Shown here: positions 10,801-21,310 of the stretch, one piece after another
How the letters are laid out: every line of letters starts with the position of its first letter
Position numbering within the stretch: position 1 is the first letter of the stretch
Assembly: GCA_911728435.2 (NCBI GenBank)
Contig: OU452216.1
Coordinates: 7,266,342 to 7,330,341 of the forward strand
Direction of reading: 5' to 3'
Length of the DNA stretch: 64,000 bases
Source: Apoderus coryli
Taxonomy: Eukaryota > Arthropoda > Insecta > Coleoptera > Attelabidae
The notes under the pieces: model-generated
Told to the model about the DNA's origin: nothing
The model's database searches: none
What the model saw: only the letters and a program-made list of their open reading frames with translations
Program-made: the position numbers and the translations under genes

Positions 10801-13344
10801 GAACATTTGCCTGCATCAATTTTAGACAAAAATGTGGCGATTTTAATTAATTTACTCCATGAAAAGTCCCCACAAAGTGTTGCCTATATATGGAACATTT
10901 GCCTGCATCAATTTCAGACAAAAATGTGGCAATTTTAATTCATTTACTCATGGAAAGTCCCCAAAAAGTGTAGCCTATATATGGAACATTTGCCTACATC
11001 AATTTGAGGCAGAAATTTGGCAATTTTGATTAATTTACTCATGGAAAGTCCCCACAAAGTGTTGCCTATATATGGAACATTTGCCTACATCAATTTCAGA
11101 CAAAATTGTGGCAATTTTAAATCATTTACTCATGGAAAGTCCCCACAAAGTGTTGCCTATATATGAAACATTTGCCTACATCAATTTCAGACAAAAATGT
11201 GGCGATTTTAATTAATTTACCCATGGAAAGTCCTCAAAAAGTGTAGCCTATGCAAAGCATATTTGCCTAAATCAACCTCAAATAAAAAAATTGGGGATTT
11301 TAATTTATTTACTAAAAATTTGCTACTACAAAGGCAGTCTAAAAATATTTTGCAGTAAAACTAAGGTTTCATCGTCATTTTGATGATGATTGAGGTTTTA
11401 TTGACGGTCTGAAAACTAAACCGTTTGCTCACTTTATTCAATAACAGAGTGTGGTTTTCGTTGTCGTTTGCAACACTTTCTAAACTACCCTAGAATATTC
11501 AGTGTTTGTTTACTTTTTGGGTAGTTCCTGTTGGTATTTGGCATTCTAACTCAATAATTGTCCGTTTCTGTTCAGCCGTCAACCGAGAGAGTCTGTCGAT
11601 TTCTTTGTTTAAGTCTCTTTCTACAAAAATAAATAAAATTCAACAAAAACATAAATACATCGCGAATTCACTTACCAATTATAGTGAGGGTGTTAATTTT
11701 CTCCATAAAACGTTTTCTATCGTCCACTTCCCGGTCTAATTGCAACTGTAAATGTTTCTTTTCCAATTTAACAGCCTCCAAATCAGCCCTTAACTCCAAC
11801 ATGTTCTGCTTTAGTCTTGTATTTTCTTGCTCCAATGTTTGTATTAAAATTAGAGATTCGTTCATGCGATCTTGCAATCTTTCAGGAAATTAATTATAAA
11901 AAAGTAAAAAAAAATTACAAAAAAAAAAACAGAAAATCAAAAACAAAAAATTACAAAAAAAATACAAAAAAAAATTACAAAAAAGCAAAGAAAAATACAA
12001 AAAAAAATTACAAAAAAAACAAAGAAAAATACAAAAAAATTACAAAGAAAAATACAAAAAAAATTACAAAAAAAACAAAGAAAAATACAAAAAATAATTA
12101 CAAAAAAACAAAGAAAAAAACAAAAAAAAATAAAAAAAACAAACAAAAAGATTACAAAAAAAAATTACCTTGCCACTTTTTCGACGTTGGTATAGACGGT
12201 ATTATTACACTCCGCTTCGACAGCTAAAGCGATTTTGTCAATATCTTTCATTTCCTTCTCCAATTCCCTATTTCTCTCGGCTAAATGTAGTGCCCGCCTC
12301 ATAGCCTCATGTTGTTTGTTAATTGCCTCTAAACCAGTGAGGAAATAGGAGTAGGTGTTATAATTTTATTAGGTTAGGTACCTACCTTTCAATTGGTTTT
12401 GTATTGAACATTTTTCCTGTCTCAAATTACTCAATTCATCCAATAATGTCGTTATTTTATTATCGATATTTTTATAGCAACAATCTTTGTTGACTGCGTC
12501 CAAAGGTCTACCACCTTCTAACATTTGATTGAGCCTGTCAATCTCATCGCTTCTGTACCTCAACTAACAAAAAAATAGCGTCCTAAAATAGCTTAACAGA
12601 GTAGCGTAGTTTACCTGATTTTCTAAGTACTTATTGTTTTCACGCAAATCACTATGTATTTGTTTCATTTCTCGCAATTCTTTATTGAGTTTTGCTATTT
12701 TTTCATCAGCAGATGCCATTTCGTTTGAAATTTCGAACTTTTTCGTTTTTTTTATTTCACCTGAAAGTTTCTTAAACATTTCAAATTTATACTGACTTAT
12801 GTCAAATCAAACTTAATAACCTTTTGTCGATGACTTCAGAACACTCTTTTCTAATTCTTTTATCGTATTTCTCAATTTATCACTGTCTTCAATACAATCA
12901 CCTAATTGATTTTCTAATAACGCAATTTGCCCACGTAAATCTATAATTTAATTATCAATACCTTTCAGGAAATTTATAAACAAGATAGGTTGTTACCTTT
13001 CTGTATTTTTTCATCTTGTTCTTTAAAATTAATAAACGCCAAATGTAAATCGTTACATTCTTTAATCAATTTTGCATTATCACATTTATACGGTTCAGCA
13101 AATTGTTGTAATTTATCTCGTTCCTAAAGTGTTTTTTTAAATACAGTAGTAAAGAACTTTAAAAACAGGAGGTACTTACTTCTAATGCTTGTTGTCCTAA
13201 TTTCATGTATTTCTCTAAATTTTCTGTAGTTACTGTTAAATCGGTAAATAATTTATCTACCAACGGAAAACATTCTGGAGTTAAAGTTTGAAAATAACCA
13301 AAATCGTTTAACTGCTTGCGTAAACATTCAAATTTACTATTCAT
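7826..13344 (-). CDS. Cep135: Cep135/Bld10 centriole protein, N-terminal ~764 residues
   Basis: Twelve exons (transcript order): 13344-13180, 13123-12997, 12940-12821, 12760-12615, 12563-12386, 12328-12169, 11878-11676, 11620-11514, 10301-10023, 9961-9480, 8209-7999 and 7941-7826, all GT-AG with matching phases. The N-terminus GYFQTLTPECFPLVDKLF followed by TVTTENL, then EPYKCDNAKL, DEIDRLNQMLEGGRP and IDKEKDELL/VDAKTEKIAELEE, match the order of conserved blocks I recall from animal CEP135. The protein is almost all coiled coil, apart from a Ser/Lys/Arg-rich linker (about residues 403-460). Cep135/Bld10 is a structural centriole protein needed for cartwheel assembly. The last exon ends with a good GTAAGT donor in phase 2, so the gene continues; vertebrate CEP135 is about 1,140 aa and the C-terminal block is not in the window. 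The exon 3 donor (GTTATT) is weak. Head-to-head with the aldo-keto reductase. Confidence 0.9.
8240..9415 (+). repeat. 91-bp satellite array inside a Cep135 intron
   Basis: About 13 monomers of the CAGACAAAAATGTGGCGATT variant, many sharing CCCCTAAAAATAGTTGCC. They occupy the 1.27-kb intron between exons 9961-9480 and 8209-7999, starting about 30 bp from one splice site and ending about 65 bp from the other. Orientation on the chromosome is the same as in the Cys-rich gene, hence antisense to Cep135. Confidence 0.9.
10330..11310 (+). repeat. 91-bp satellite array inside another Cep135 intron
   Basis: About 11 monomers of the same satellite, mainly the GTCCCCACAAAGTGTTGCC variant, in the intron between exons 11620-11514 and 10301-10023. 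It begins about 30 bp from the acceptor. About 200 bp of unique sequence, including TTTTGATGATGATTGAGG, separates it from the donor at 11513. Confidence 0.9.
11885..12165. repeat. A-rich simple repeat in a Cep135 intron
   Basis: Irregular runs of A with TTACAAAAA and CAAAGAAAAATAC units fill the intron between exons 12328-12169 and 11878-11676. It gives a long Lys/Asn ORF on the plus strand that is not a gene. Confidence 0.9.
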
Positions 13345-13625
13345 TTTTGATCCAATTAAGTACTTATTAGGTATAATCTTTGCTACTACTATATAAACAT
13401 TAGTTTAATCATTTATTTATTAAATTATCAACTATTACAATATTGAAAATTAATTAACATAGTTTAAATTTTAAATACTGTTTGTTTGTATTTACGTTAC
13501 TATGAAACATAACCTATTTGTAGTGTCGTTGTCTAATTCGACATATGACATCTCTTCCTTCAACAAGGGACAAGTTGTTTTTATAGAAAATTTTGATAGT
13601 AATTTCCGAAAATATTGCTTAAAAT
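13345..13625. promoter_or_regulatory. Shared intergenic region between Cep135 and the aldo-keto reductase
   Basis: Only 281 bp separate the two divergent start codons (13344 minus, 13626 plus), so both promoters must lie here or overlap the first exons. No clear TATA box or initiator could be assigned. Confidence 0.5.
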
Positions 13626-14858
13626 ATGCTCGCGAAAAGTTATAAACTGAACAATGGGTTGGAAATACCATCAGTAGGTTTGGGCACATACAATGTAAGA
13701 ATTTCACAATTACAACGATTACTGTTATTGTTATTAATAAATGCATTAGTCGCCAGCAGGACAGGTGGAAAATGCTGTTAAAGTTGCAATCGATGCCGGT
13801 TACAGGCATTTTGATTGTGCATGGTTTTATGGTAATGAAGCTGAAGTCGGTACCGCAATCCGTGCGAAAATCGTTGAAGGTATTGTTAAAAGAGAAGATC
13901 TATTCATTACGACAAAGGTACAGTACTTAGTTATTTTCCTAATGATAATTTTACTGTGGTACCTACATTTTTGTAAAGTTATGGAACAACTTCCACGCCA
14001 AAGACAGGGTAGTACCAATGTTAAAGGAGTCGTTAAAATCCTTTAATTTAGAATACGTTGATTTGTATTTGATACATTGGCCATTCGGCTTCAAAGTAAG
14101 TAGGTAGTTGTGAAATTAAATAGTAAAGACATACACAAGAGACCCTTTTAGGAAGATGCAGGGTCTTGGCCTGTTGCTGATGGTGCCTCAGCATACAGTG
14201 ATGTGGATTATTTGGAAACTTGGGAGGGAATGGAGGACTGTGTCAAATTAGGCTTGACTAAATCAATTGGAGTATCAAACTTCAATTCAGAACAAATTGA
14301 CAGGCTCCTGAAGAATTGCAATATTAAACCTGTTATTAACCAGGTATGGAAAATTATTTGTATTGTATTACATTAATTTGTCACCCTTTTTAGGTTGAAT
14401 TCAATCCCAACTTGAACCAAAAGCGTCTCTTGGAATTTTCTAAGCAGCGTGACATTGTTTTAGTTGGGTATTGTCCGTTAGGGCGTACTGGGAATTATTC
14501 TGGGTTGCCCGGATCTCCTGAACCAACAGTATTTGATCCAAAAGTGATTGAAATTGGTAAAAAGTATAATAAAACTGCTGCTCAAGTTGTATTGAACTAT
14601 TTGGTAATATGTTCGCGTCTAATAAAGTTATTCGTTCGTGTAATGATTTTTGTTTTAACTTTTTAGGTTAGTTTGGGAATAGTAGTGATTCCAAAATCTG
14701 TTACACAAGCGAGAATTGTTGAAAATATCGATATTTTCGATTTTACACTAGCGCAGGAAGATGTTGCGTATTTGGACTCTTGCAATAAGAATATGAGAAT
14801 TTGTGCGTTAAGTGCTTTTAAAGATCACAAATATTATGCTTTTAATACAGAATATTAA
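13626..14858 (+). CDS. Aldo-keto reductase (AKR1 type), complete, 315 aa
   Basis: Six exons: 13626-13694, 13750-13917, 13979-14095, 14152-14343, 14394-14603 and 14667-14858, all phase 0 with GT-AG introns of 50-63 bp. Exon 2 starts at TCG 13750 because this restores the family SPxGQV motif. The protein is an NADPH-dependent carbonyl reductase of the (alpha/beta)8-barrel AKR superfamily, probably cytosolic. The catalytic tetrad is intact: D45, Y50, K79, H112 (in [16 protein letters not shown] and YLIHWP). GVSNF and the cofactor loop IPKSVT are present. Length matches AKR1 enzymes. The substrate cannot be deduced; insect relatives reduce sugars, aldehydes or ecdysteroid/juvenoid carbonyls. Polyadenylation AATAAA lies at 14893. 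Confidence 0.95.
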
Positions 14859-14892
14859 ATTGTAGAACTGAAACACTTATTTGGTTTATTTT

Positions 14893-14898
14893 AATAAA
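14893..14898 (+). terminator. AATAAA polyadenylation signal of the aldo-keto reductase
   Basis: AATAAA 35 bp after the TAA stop, in the correct orientation. Confidence 0.55.
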
Positions 14899-14943
14899 TG
14901 ATTTAATAACTAATTGAGGATAACATAATTTCATTCACAACTA

Positions 14944-15480
14944 TTAAGGCGGGTTTATCCAACTAATAATGGATAGTGCATAATGCATAAAGAATAATGC
15001 TTAATACATAGTGCATAATCGATAATTCACAACAAAATATAGGTGTTTATACAACTCATAACTTTTATGCATAATGCGAAAAGTGACAATTGACTAGACA
15101 GCAGGTTAACCTATTACCATTGTCTTTAAAGATAATGCTTTTACTTTGTGTTGGACTTATTTATGTTTTAATAGCTTTCAAATTAAAAATTCTGTTAATT
15201 ATCACATTTTCAATTATTATTTAGTTTATTTTGTAAATTGAGGTTATGTAAGTGTTTATAATTTATTTGCGGCGCATGCGTAGTGATATTTTTTGCATAA
15301 TTTAGTGCATAAAGTTGAAAGTTCCCAACCTTATGCATTATCAACGAAAATTATGAATTATACACTATTCGTTGTATAAACAGGTACATGTAAGTGCCAT
15401 GTTTTAAAAATTATCCATTATGCACTAAAATTATGCATTATGCATTATTAGTTGGCTAAACCCGCCTTAACATTTCTCAT
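14944..15480. mobile_element. TTAA-flanked MITE (piggyBac-like), 529 bp between TTAA copies
   Basis: Ends are TTAA-GGCGGGTTTATCCAAC and its near-perfect inverse GTTGGCTAAACCCGCC-TTAA, so a TTAA target duplication flanks terminal inverted repeats of about 23 bp. TTAA duplication is the hallmark of piggyBac insertions. Clusters of TGCATAAT/ATTATGCA repeats lie just inside both ends, as expected of sub-terminal transposase-binding repeats. No ORF. Confidence 0.75.
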
Positions 15481-16234
15481 TTCTCTTCTTCATACATAAA
15501 TCACTGTCTAATACGTAACATAAGTGACAACTGACATAAGACACCTTTCATAAACTTCATAATCCTGCCCTCTACATTCCGGTTGTACAACTACTCTATG
15601 AACATAAGTCTAACATAAAAGAAGAATAGTTGACAAGGATGACATTTGACAATACACACGCAAATATACTTTTAACGGTAAATTCAAATGATAAAATATA
15701 CTACTACAAAATTTCAAAATATTAATGAAATTATATAATTATTTTGTTACAATAAAATATTTGTTGTTGAAAACCTATTCAGTTTGTTAATGCGTTACTC
15801 TCGACATTTGCTTCTACATGACAAATGTCTATTCTTGAAAACGACAGAGGCAACGCTGTGTTAATTTAGTAGGATATGCCTCACTCACTTCGCATGCGAC
15901 ATGTCGATCGATTAGCTAAAACCGTATTGTTGAAAATCATATTCCAATAACATCTAAAGCAACTAGCGGTGTTATTTATATTTACGTCCCCTAGATTTGT
16001 GTGAATAAATGAACGATCCAGATAAATGTGATCATATATTTGTCGTTCTTGTTCCTTTTGGATTGGCATGACAAGGCATGTCAGTCTTTCATCACAAAAT
16101 ATCAGCAAATTACACTCACCGGTGTTAAACGCACGTTCCTTTTACCCCAAAAAGATTTTCTCGTACACCAACAATTCCGTCACTTGTCACTTGTCAACTT
16201 CACCCTAACCAAGTTTTCATTTTTGGCAATTCCG
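15481..16234. other. Intergenic stretch upstream of RpL10a
   Basis: Nothing recognised except the RpL10a promoter region at its right end. Short ORFs here lack family features. Confidence 0.5.
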
Positions 16235-16240
16235 TTTTTT

Positions 16241-16256
16241 CATTTTTCATTCTTTT
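16241..16256 (+). promoter_or_regulatory. Pyrimidine tract, candidate RpL10a 5'TOP start region
   Basis: CATTTTTCATTCTTTT lies about 40-55 bp before the RpL10a ATG. Ribosomal-protein transcripts in animals start at a C within such tracts. The exact start is not determinable from sequence alone. Confidence 0.3.
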
Positions 16257-16293
16257 AGTGAAGCGAATTTGTACAGTCAGGTTATAGTTTAAG

Positions 16294-17564
16294 ATGTCGT
16301 AAGTGTTACGCTTTTATTTCCGTAATCATTAATTTAAATCAAAATATTAATTAACAGTAATGCAACTAAATATGTTTCTAGTAAATCCTGCTAAATATTT
16401 TTGTGAAATAATTTCCTGATATTTATTTTTAGGTCGAAAATATCTCGAGACACACTATACGAATGCGTAAATGGAGTTTTGGACAAATCCAAAGAGAAGA
16501 AACGAAAGTTTTTAGAAACAGTTGAAATCCAAGTTGGTTTGAAGAATTATGATCCACAAAAGGACAAACGTTTCAGCGGTACCGTGAAGTACGTATTTAC
16601 CTGATTTTAAGAAACTTCTTACAATAGTTTCTTATAATCCAGGAAGCCGATATCGGCGGACCTGCACCCAGGGTCTTAAATTAATTGGGGAGATCTATTT
16701 TTGGTTGTTACCATTAATTTATCGAACTTTATAATAATGTGCTGCACCGGATTGGGGCTTGGTGAGTTTAGGGTTTACAAAAGGGATTTTTAGCCACAAG
16801 TTTTGTTCCTTTATTTATTTAATGATTTCTACTATTTCAGATTGAAGCACATTCCTCGACCAAAAATGCAAGTATGCGTACTTGGTGACCAACAGCATTG
16901 TGACGAGGCTAAAGCAAACAATGTTCCTTTCATGGATGTTGAAGCATTGAAGAAGTTAAACAAAAACAAGAAGTTAGTAAAGAAACTAGCGAAAAAGTAT
17001 GATGCTTTCTTGGCATCAGAAGCGTTGATTAAACAGATTCCCCGGTTATTGGGTCCTGGATTAAATAAAGCGGGTAAATTCCCTGGTCTGTTGTCGCACC
17101 AGGAGTCTATGACGCAGAAGATTGATGAGGTTAAGGCTACGATTAAGTTCCAGATGAAGAAGGTAGGATAATTTTAGTATTTTTAATGAAAAGTGAGTTC
17201 GCATCATTAAGCCAACAGAGTAATTAGTAATTGACCACGTTACTTTGTATGGAAAAATGGTGCTATATTATATTAGTAACTTATAACTACCATTCTTACA
17301 ATTTTATGTAATTTTGGCTTTAAAATTTGCTTACAATTTGATTATTTTTAACAACAATGAGATGGTGAATGTTTATTTATGTTTTTCCTTTAGGTATTGT
17401 GTTTGTCAGTAGCTGTTGGTCATGTGGGCATGACTCCAGACGAATTGGTACAAAACGTTCATCTTTCAGTCAACTTTTTGGTGTCTTTATTGAAGAAACA
17501 TTGGCAAAACGTACGGTCCCTCCATGTGAAATCTACCATGGGACCACCACAACGATTGTATTAA
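16294..17564 (+). CDS. RpL10A: 60S ribosomal protein L10a (uL1), complete, 217 aa
   Basis: Exons 16294-16298, 16433-16588, 16841-17162 and 17394-17564 splice in frame to 217 residues, exactly the usual length. The first exon carries only ATG-TC, typical of ribosomal-protein genes. Diagnostic blocks are [92 protein letters not shown] and the C-terminal [10 protein letters not shown]. The protein is the eukaryotic uL1 homologue, which forms the mobile L1 stalk of the large subunit at the E site and contacts outgoing tRNA. TATAAA at about 17605 may serve for polyadenylation. Confidence 0.97.
16640..16800 (+). ncRNA. Candidate H/ACA-like structured RNA in RpL10a intron 2 (weak)
   Basis: The intron contains a stem AAATTAATTGG (16678-16688) with CCATTAATTT (16711-16720), then ATAATA matching box H (ANANNA), then a CACC/GGTG stem, and ACA at 16777 or 16796. 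Ribosomal-protein introns often host snoRNAs. The second hairpin is short and pseudouridylation pockets are not evident, so confidence is low. Confidence 0.15.
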
Positions 17565-17749
17565 ATATATTTACATACTATTGTGATTTTGTATGTATTT
17601 CTATTATAAAACCTAAGAATTTGACGTATTTTGTTGTTTCACTTACCTTTATGCCACTTTTTTGGGACTAAATTTTTGCTGAAAAGACTTACAACATTTA
17701 AAGTCGATTTACATCATAAAACTGGAATAAGGTATAAGGAAAGTCAAAA

Positions 17750-18390
17750 TTGGCTACTTAGTTTGCACAGTTCGTCACATCGGCTTGCCACAGAGAGACT
17801 TGATAAATAATTCGAGGATTTTGGTTTTATTGGCTAAACAAACAGCAACTTTTATTATTATTAACGTAGTCTTTACAATTTATAGTGAACAGCAACAACT
17901 TGCATTAAAATATAATTACAATTGACAGTAGTGAAGTTTATTTGACATTACATTGAAACCTAAGTATAATATAAAAGAAGTAGATAGTCATATGGTTTCC
18001 TAACACATACATGTGGCGCGTCTAGTGACGACTGAAACACTTAACCATTGTGTTAATAAACACAATGACTTAACTTAATAAAACGTAAATATGCAACAAT
18101 ACTAAATATTAAAGCAATCTAAAGGTAGGTAACAACAAATTTTCTTTGTTCTAAATGTAATTAATTAATGTAATAAGCATTAAATTAATAAGTTTTCTAA
18201 TAATTGAAAACAGCTAGGAGCTATTTGAAATTATAGGTTATGTTTATATAAATTTCAATGACAGAATCGAATATTCAGCTGTTCATCTTCATACTTATGT
18301 GCTCCTGATACGAAATTTCAACCTCTTACATGTGTTTAACAACATCTTATTTCTTGTCTTTTGGTGAATGCGTCAATTAAAAAAAACCTA
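17750..18390 (+). repeat. Dispersed duplicated segment, copy 1
   Basis: Shares CAGTTCGTCACATCGGC, GAAAACAGCTAGGAGCTATTT, CTGTTCATCTTCATACTTATG and TTGGTGAATGCGTCAATTAA, in the same order and orientation, with 19978-20290. Copy 2 is shorter through deletions. No terminal repeats or ORF; nature unknown. Confidence 0.7.
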
Positions 18391-18849
18391 TTTTTGACAC
18401 TTGGAACCTGTTCTGCGCCTGATAAGGTCGTGAAATTTAGGCAGGCCAATAATATTAAGGATAGTTTCTTAGGTCTTGAATGATAGCGTAGTGCATTTAG
18501 TATGTAGAACTGCAAAAAAGAAAAGCAGATTCTGTTGCATACAAAATTTGAGAATACTGACAAGGGAATAGAGAAAGGAGATCTATTTGGAGCCGAATTT
18601 GACACAATAATTCATTCTACATTTAGAATAACAATAATGCTGTACTAACTTTATAATTAATTATAACTACGGTTTAATAAATAGATTTTGATACACGCTA
18701 AACGCCGATAAATTAACCAAAACCGCATAGGTAAAATAAGTGCCATACAACCCGCATTACACCAAGAAGAAACAGCCGGACTAGAGCATAATCAGCTGTT
18801 TGCTCGATTCTCAGTGCATGCGCCTTTAAATTTTACCTGAATTCGGCAT
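18391..18849. other. Intergenic, with a scrap of the 172-bp satellite
   Basis: Around 18455-18497, AGTTTCTTAGGTCTTGA followed by ATGATAGCGT matches the inverse of the 172-bp satellite of 34.4-35.3 kb, with a small deletion. Nothing else recognised. Confidence 0.4.
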
Positions 18850-19003
18850 GGATGTACAGTGTTTTAGTGGGTGGTGTAAATTTTAATAATAAATACAATA
18901 TTTATGAGCATCTGCTGCCGGTTTCTATGTGAATTTTGACGGTGGAATCCGTGTTTATTTTTCGGTAATTTTCGGCAATCGGTTTATGTTGTAGCTTTTA
19001 TCG
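18850..19003 (+). other. Possible 5' non-coding exon with a strong splice donor
   Basis: A less AT-rich island (CTGCTGCCGG, GACGGTGGAATCCGTG) ends in TATCG-GTAAGTG at 19003/19004, a near-consensus donor, with no ORF. It could be a first exon of a long gene to the right, for example one that includes 33450-33808. The start is not defined. Confidence 0.25.
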
Positions 19004-19977
19004 GTAAGTGATAATTAGTGATAATAATATTATCACAACTGGTTTTGTTATAATAGGTGCAATTTTCTTATAGTTTTTGTATGTACCTACATCTAACATT
19101 TGAAATCTAGTTCATTATGAAGTCAAAATAGTTAAGTAGGTGGGTTGAATTTTATTACGTATTTCCTTTCTCGTTTCCAAATTATTAGGTAATTGATGCT
19201 TATTCCAAACGGTTTATTGTGATGCAGCAGCATTAATTTAAACTAAAATATTCAATTTAATTAATATTCGCAGAAACACCCTCTATAATAGTAGATTACA
19301 TTGAAATATTTCCCTTTATGTTTAATGGCGTTGAATAAGTTTCAACTTGAATTTAAATTACAAGTGTGGTTGTTCTGGTAATGAAATGAACTTGTATAAT
19401 GTCTAATAGTGAGAGCGCAACTTAAATTAAATCAGAATAATCTATTTCTCTTACTCAACAGCTCAATGTGTTAGATCCACAAGTTTTTGGTGAGGTTTTA
19501 GCTGAAAGATTTATGGCGTTACATTCATCGTGTGGTATTTATTCACTTTTGCCGTACGTATTTCAATTAGGTGCCCGTGAAAATATATTTTATTGTATGA
19601 ATTTGTATTTACTTGTTAATTAAAATATTGGCTTTTATCACAACATTAATTAACCAAATGTGTATACCTACCTACACAAATTCACTGTTTTAAAACGAAA
19701 ATTTCATCCAGAATGAAATGGTTCCGCGGTAATAAAACATTCCCAAAATTAACTGTATTTTATCCTTGTCCGAGCCCTTTTTCCAGATTAAATCTACTGC
19801 CGTTGCCAACGCACTACCCCTTTTTGTACAACTTTTACACTGTTTTTTTTAATTTGTATGCTGCCAGTGGCAGAAGTTTGTTTTTTTAATAAACTTTGAA
19901 AGCCACTTTTCGTTTTAAACATCGTATTAGCTAAGTATTAGGAGATTCTTCAATGTTTGGATCCCAGTTCTTCTTTA

Positions 19978-20290
19978 TTATTTAAACTTAGTTTGTACAG
20001 TTCGTCACATCGGCATGCCCCAGCGATAGCTAAATGTAAACATCTTCTTTGTTCTAAACGCAATTAATTAATGTATTAAGCATTAATTAATAAGTATTCT
20101 ATGATTGAAAACAGCTAGGAGCTATTTTTATTGCACACACTTTAATTTGAAATTATAGGTTATGTTCGCATCGAATATTTTGCTGTTCATCTTCATACTT
20201 ATGGGCTCCTGGTATGACATTTCAATCTATTATTTCTTGTCTATTGGTGAATGCGTCAATTAAAAAAATCAAAATTATCCTATTTTACAC
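19978..20290 (+). repeat. Dispersed duplicated segment, copy 2
   Basis: Same blocks as 17750-18390 (see there), with internal deletions. About 2 kb apart in direct orientation. Confidence 0.7.
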
Positions 20291-21310
20291 GTATTCGGTA
20301 CGTGAAGCAGATTTTTTATTCATTTTAGAAGCAAATTAATTTAGTTCTACCACTGGTTTTCCAGAAACACAACCCTTAAAACACTTTTAATTTCGTTCCA
20401 GTAGATTTATCCGGGTGTACTGTTCAGGGACATGAACAATAATTTATATCTCCACTGTAATGGGGGTGGGTTAATTTTTTTTTTCTTTTGCTGTCAAATT
20501 TTACATGAATAAATAACCACCAAATGTATTAAAATTAAATACATTTAAATTAAAAGACTAGACTAGACTTAAAAGGGAAAATATGCGTATAGTAAGGTAC
20601 TTTGATGTTTGATCAGTGTATCCGGAAATAGGGTCAATCCTGGTATTACGTAAATGGGGAGAGGGAGAGTTTATCAAATTGGAAATTAATTTCCTTCGTA
20701 GACAATTGCTAATAACTTTCGTCTGTTAATTCCTCGAATAAAAGAGAGAAAAACATTACTCTGTATAGTATTTCCGGTTGTCGTTTAAAACTCCAAGAAA
20801 ATGGGAGCTGATAAAGTCGGTGATAAACACCCCTATTTCCGAAAGGATTATTTAATCAAAATACGTACTGTTTGAGTCTAATCTAGAAGGAAAAAAGGTG
20901 GTGTGCACAAAAGTAGCGAGCGTTAACTTGAAAACTTGCACAGTAGAGTTGATTAACAAAAACTCTATTTTCACAATGGAATATGCATGCATTTTGCAAC
21001 AGAAACGACACTGGATATGCTTTTCTGCATAGTTTCATTCATTTTTAACATTTTGCTGGTTTTTTCTTCTCTGTATCGTTATCGGTTTAGGAGATATGAA
21101 TTTTTGAAATAAACATTGCACAACAATTATTGAAAACACTCCATGGAAACGTATTCTGCATTTGTCAATCAGTTTTATCGGACATTTAGAGCATTTAAAG
21201 CCATTTCTCTATAGGAATAACCAATATCATGAAGAGGAATAGCTCTAGCTGAATCTTCAGATGACAAAGGCATTGTAAAATAAAAAATAAATTTGAAATT
21301 CAGTGAGGAA
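20291..21310. other. Intergenic; nothing recognised
   Basis: AT-rich, no supported ORF, RNA or repeat boundary up to the ~500-bp repeat array. Confidence 0.4.

Noticed and set aside
3022..11310. Regular repeats looking at first like a CRISPR array
   Set aside because: There are no unique spacers: repeats are contiguous 91-92-bp monomers, in a eukaryotic genome, within introns.
11817..12227. 136-codon Lys/Asn-rich ORF on the plus strand
   Set aside because: It is the A-rich simple repeat in a Cep135 intron read in frame, overlapping real Cep135 exons on the other strand.
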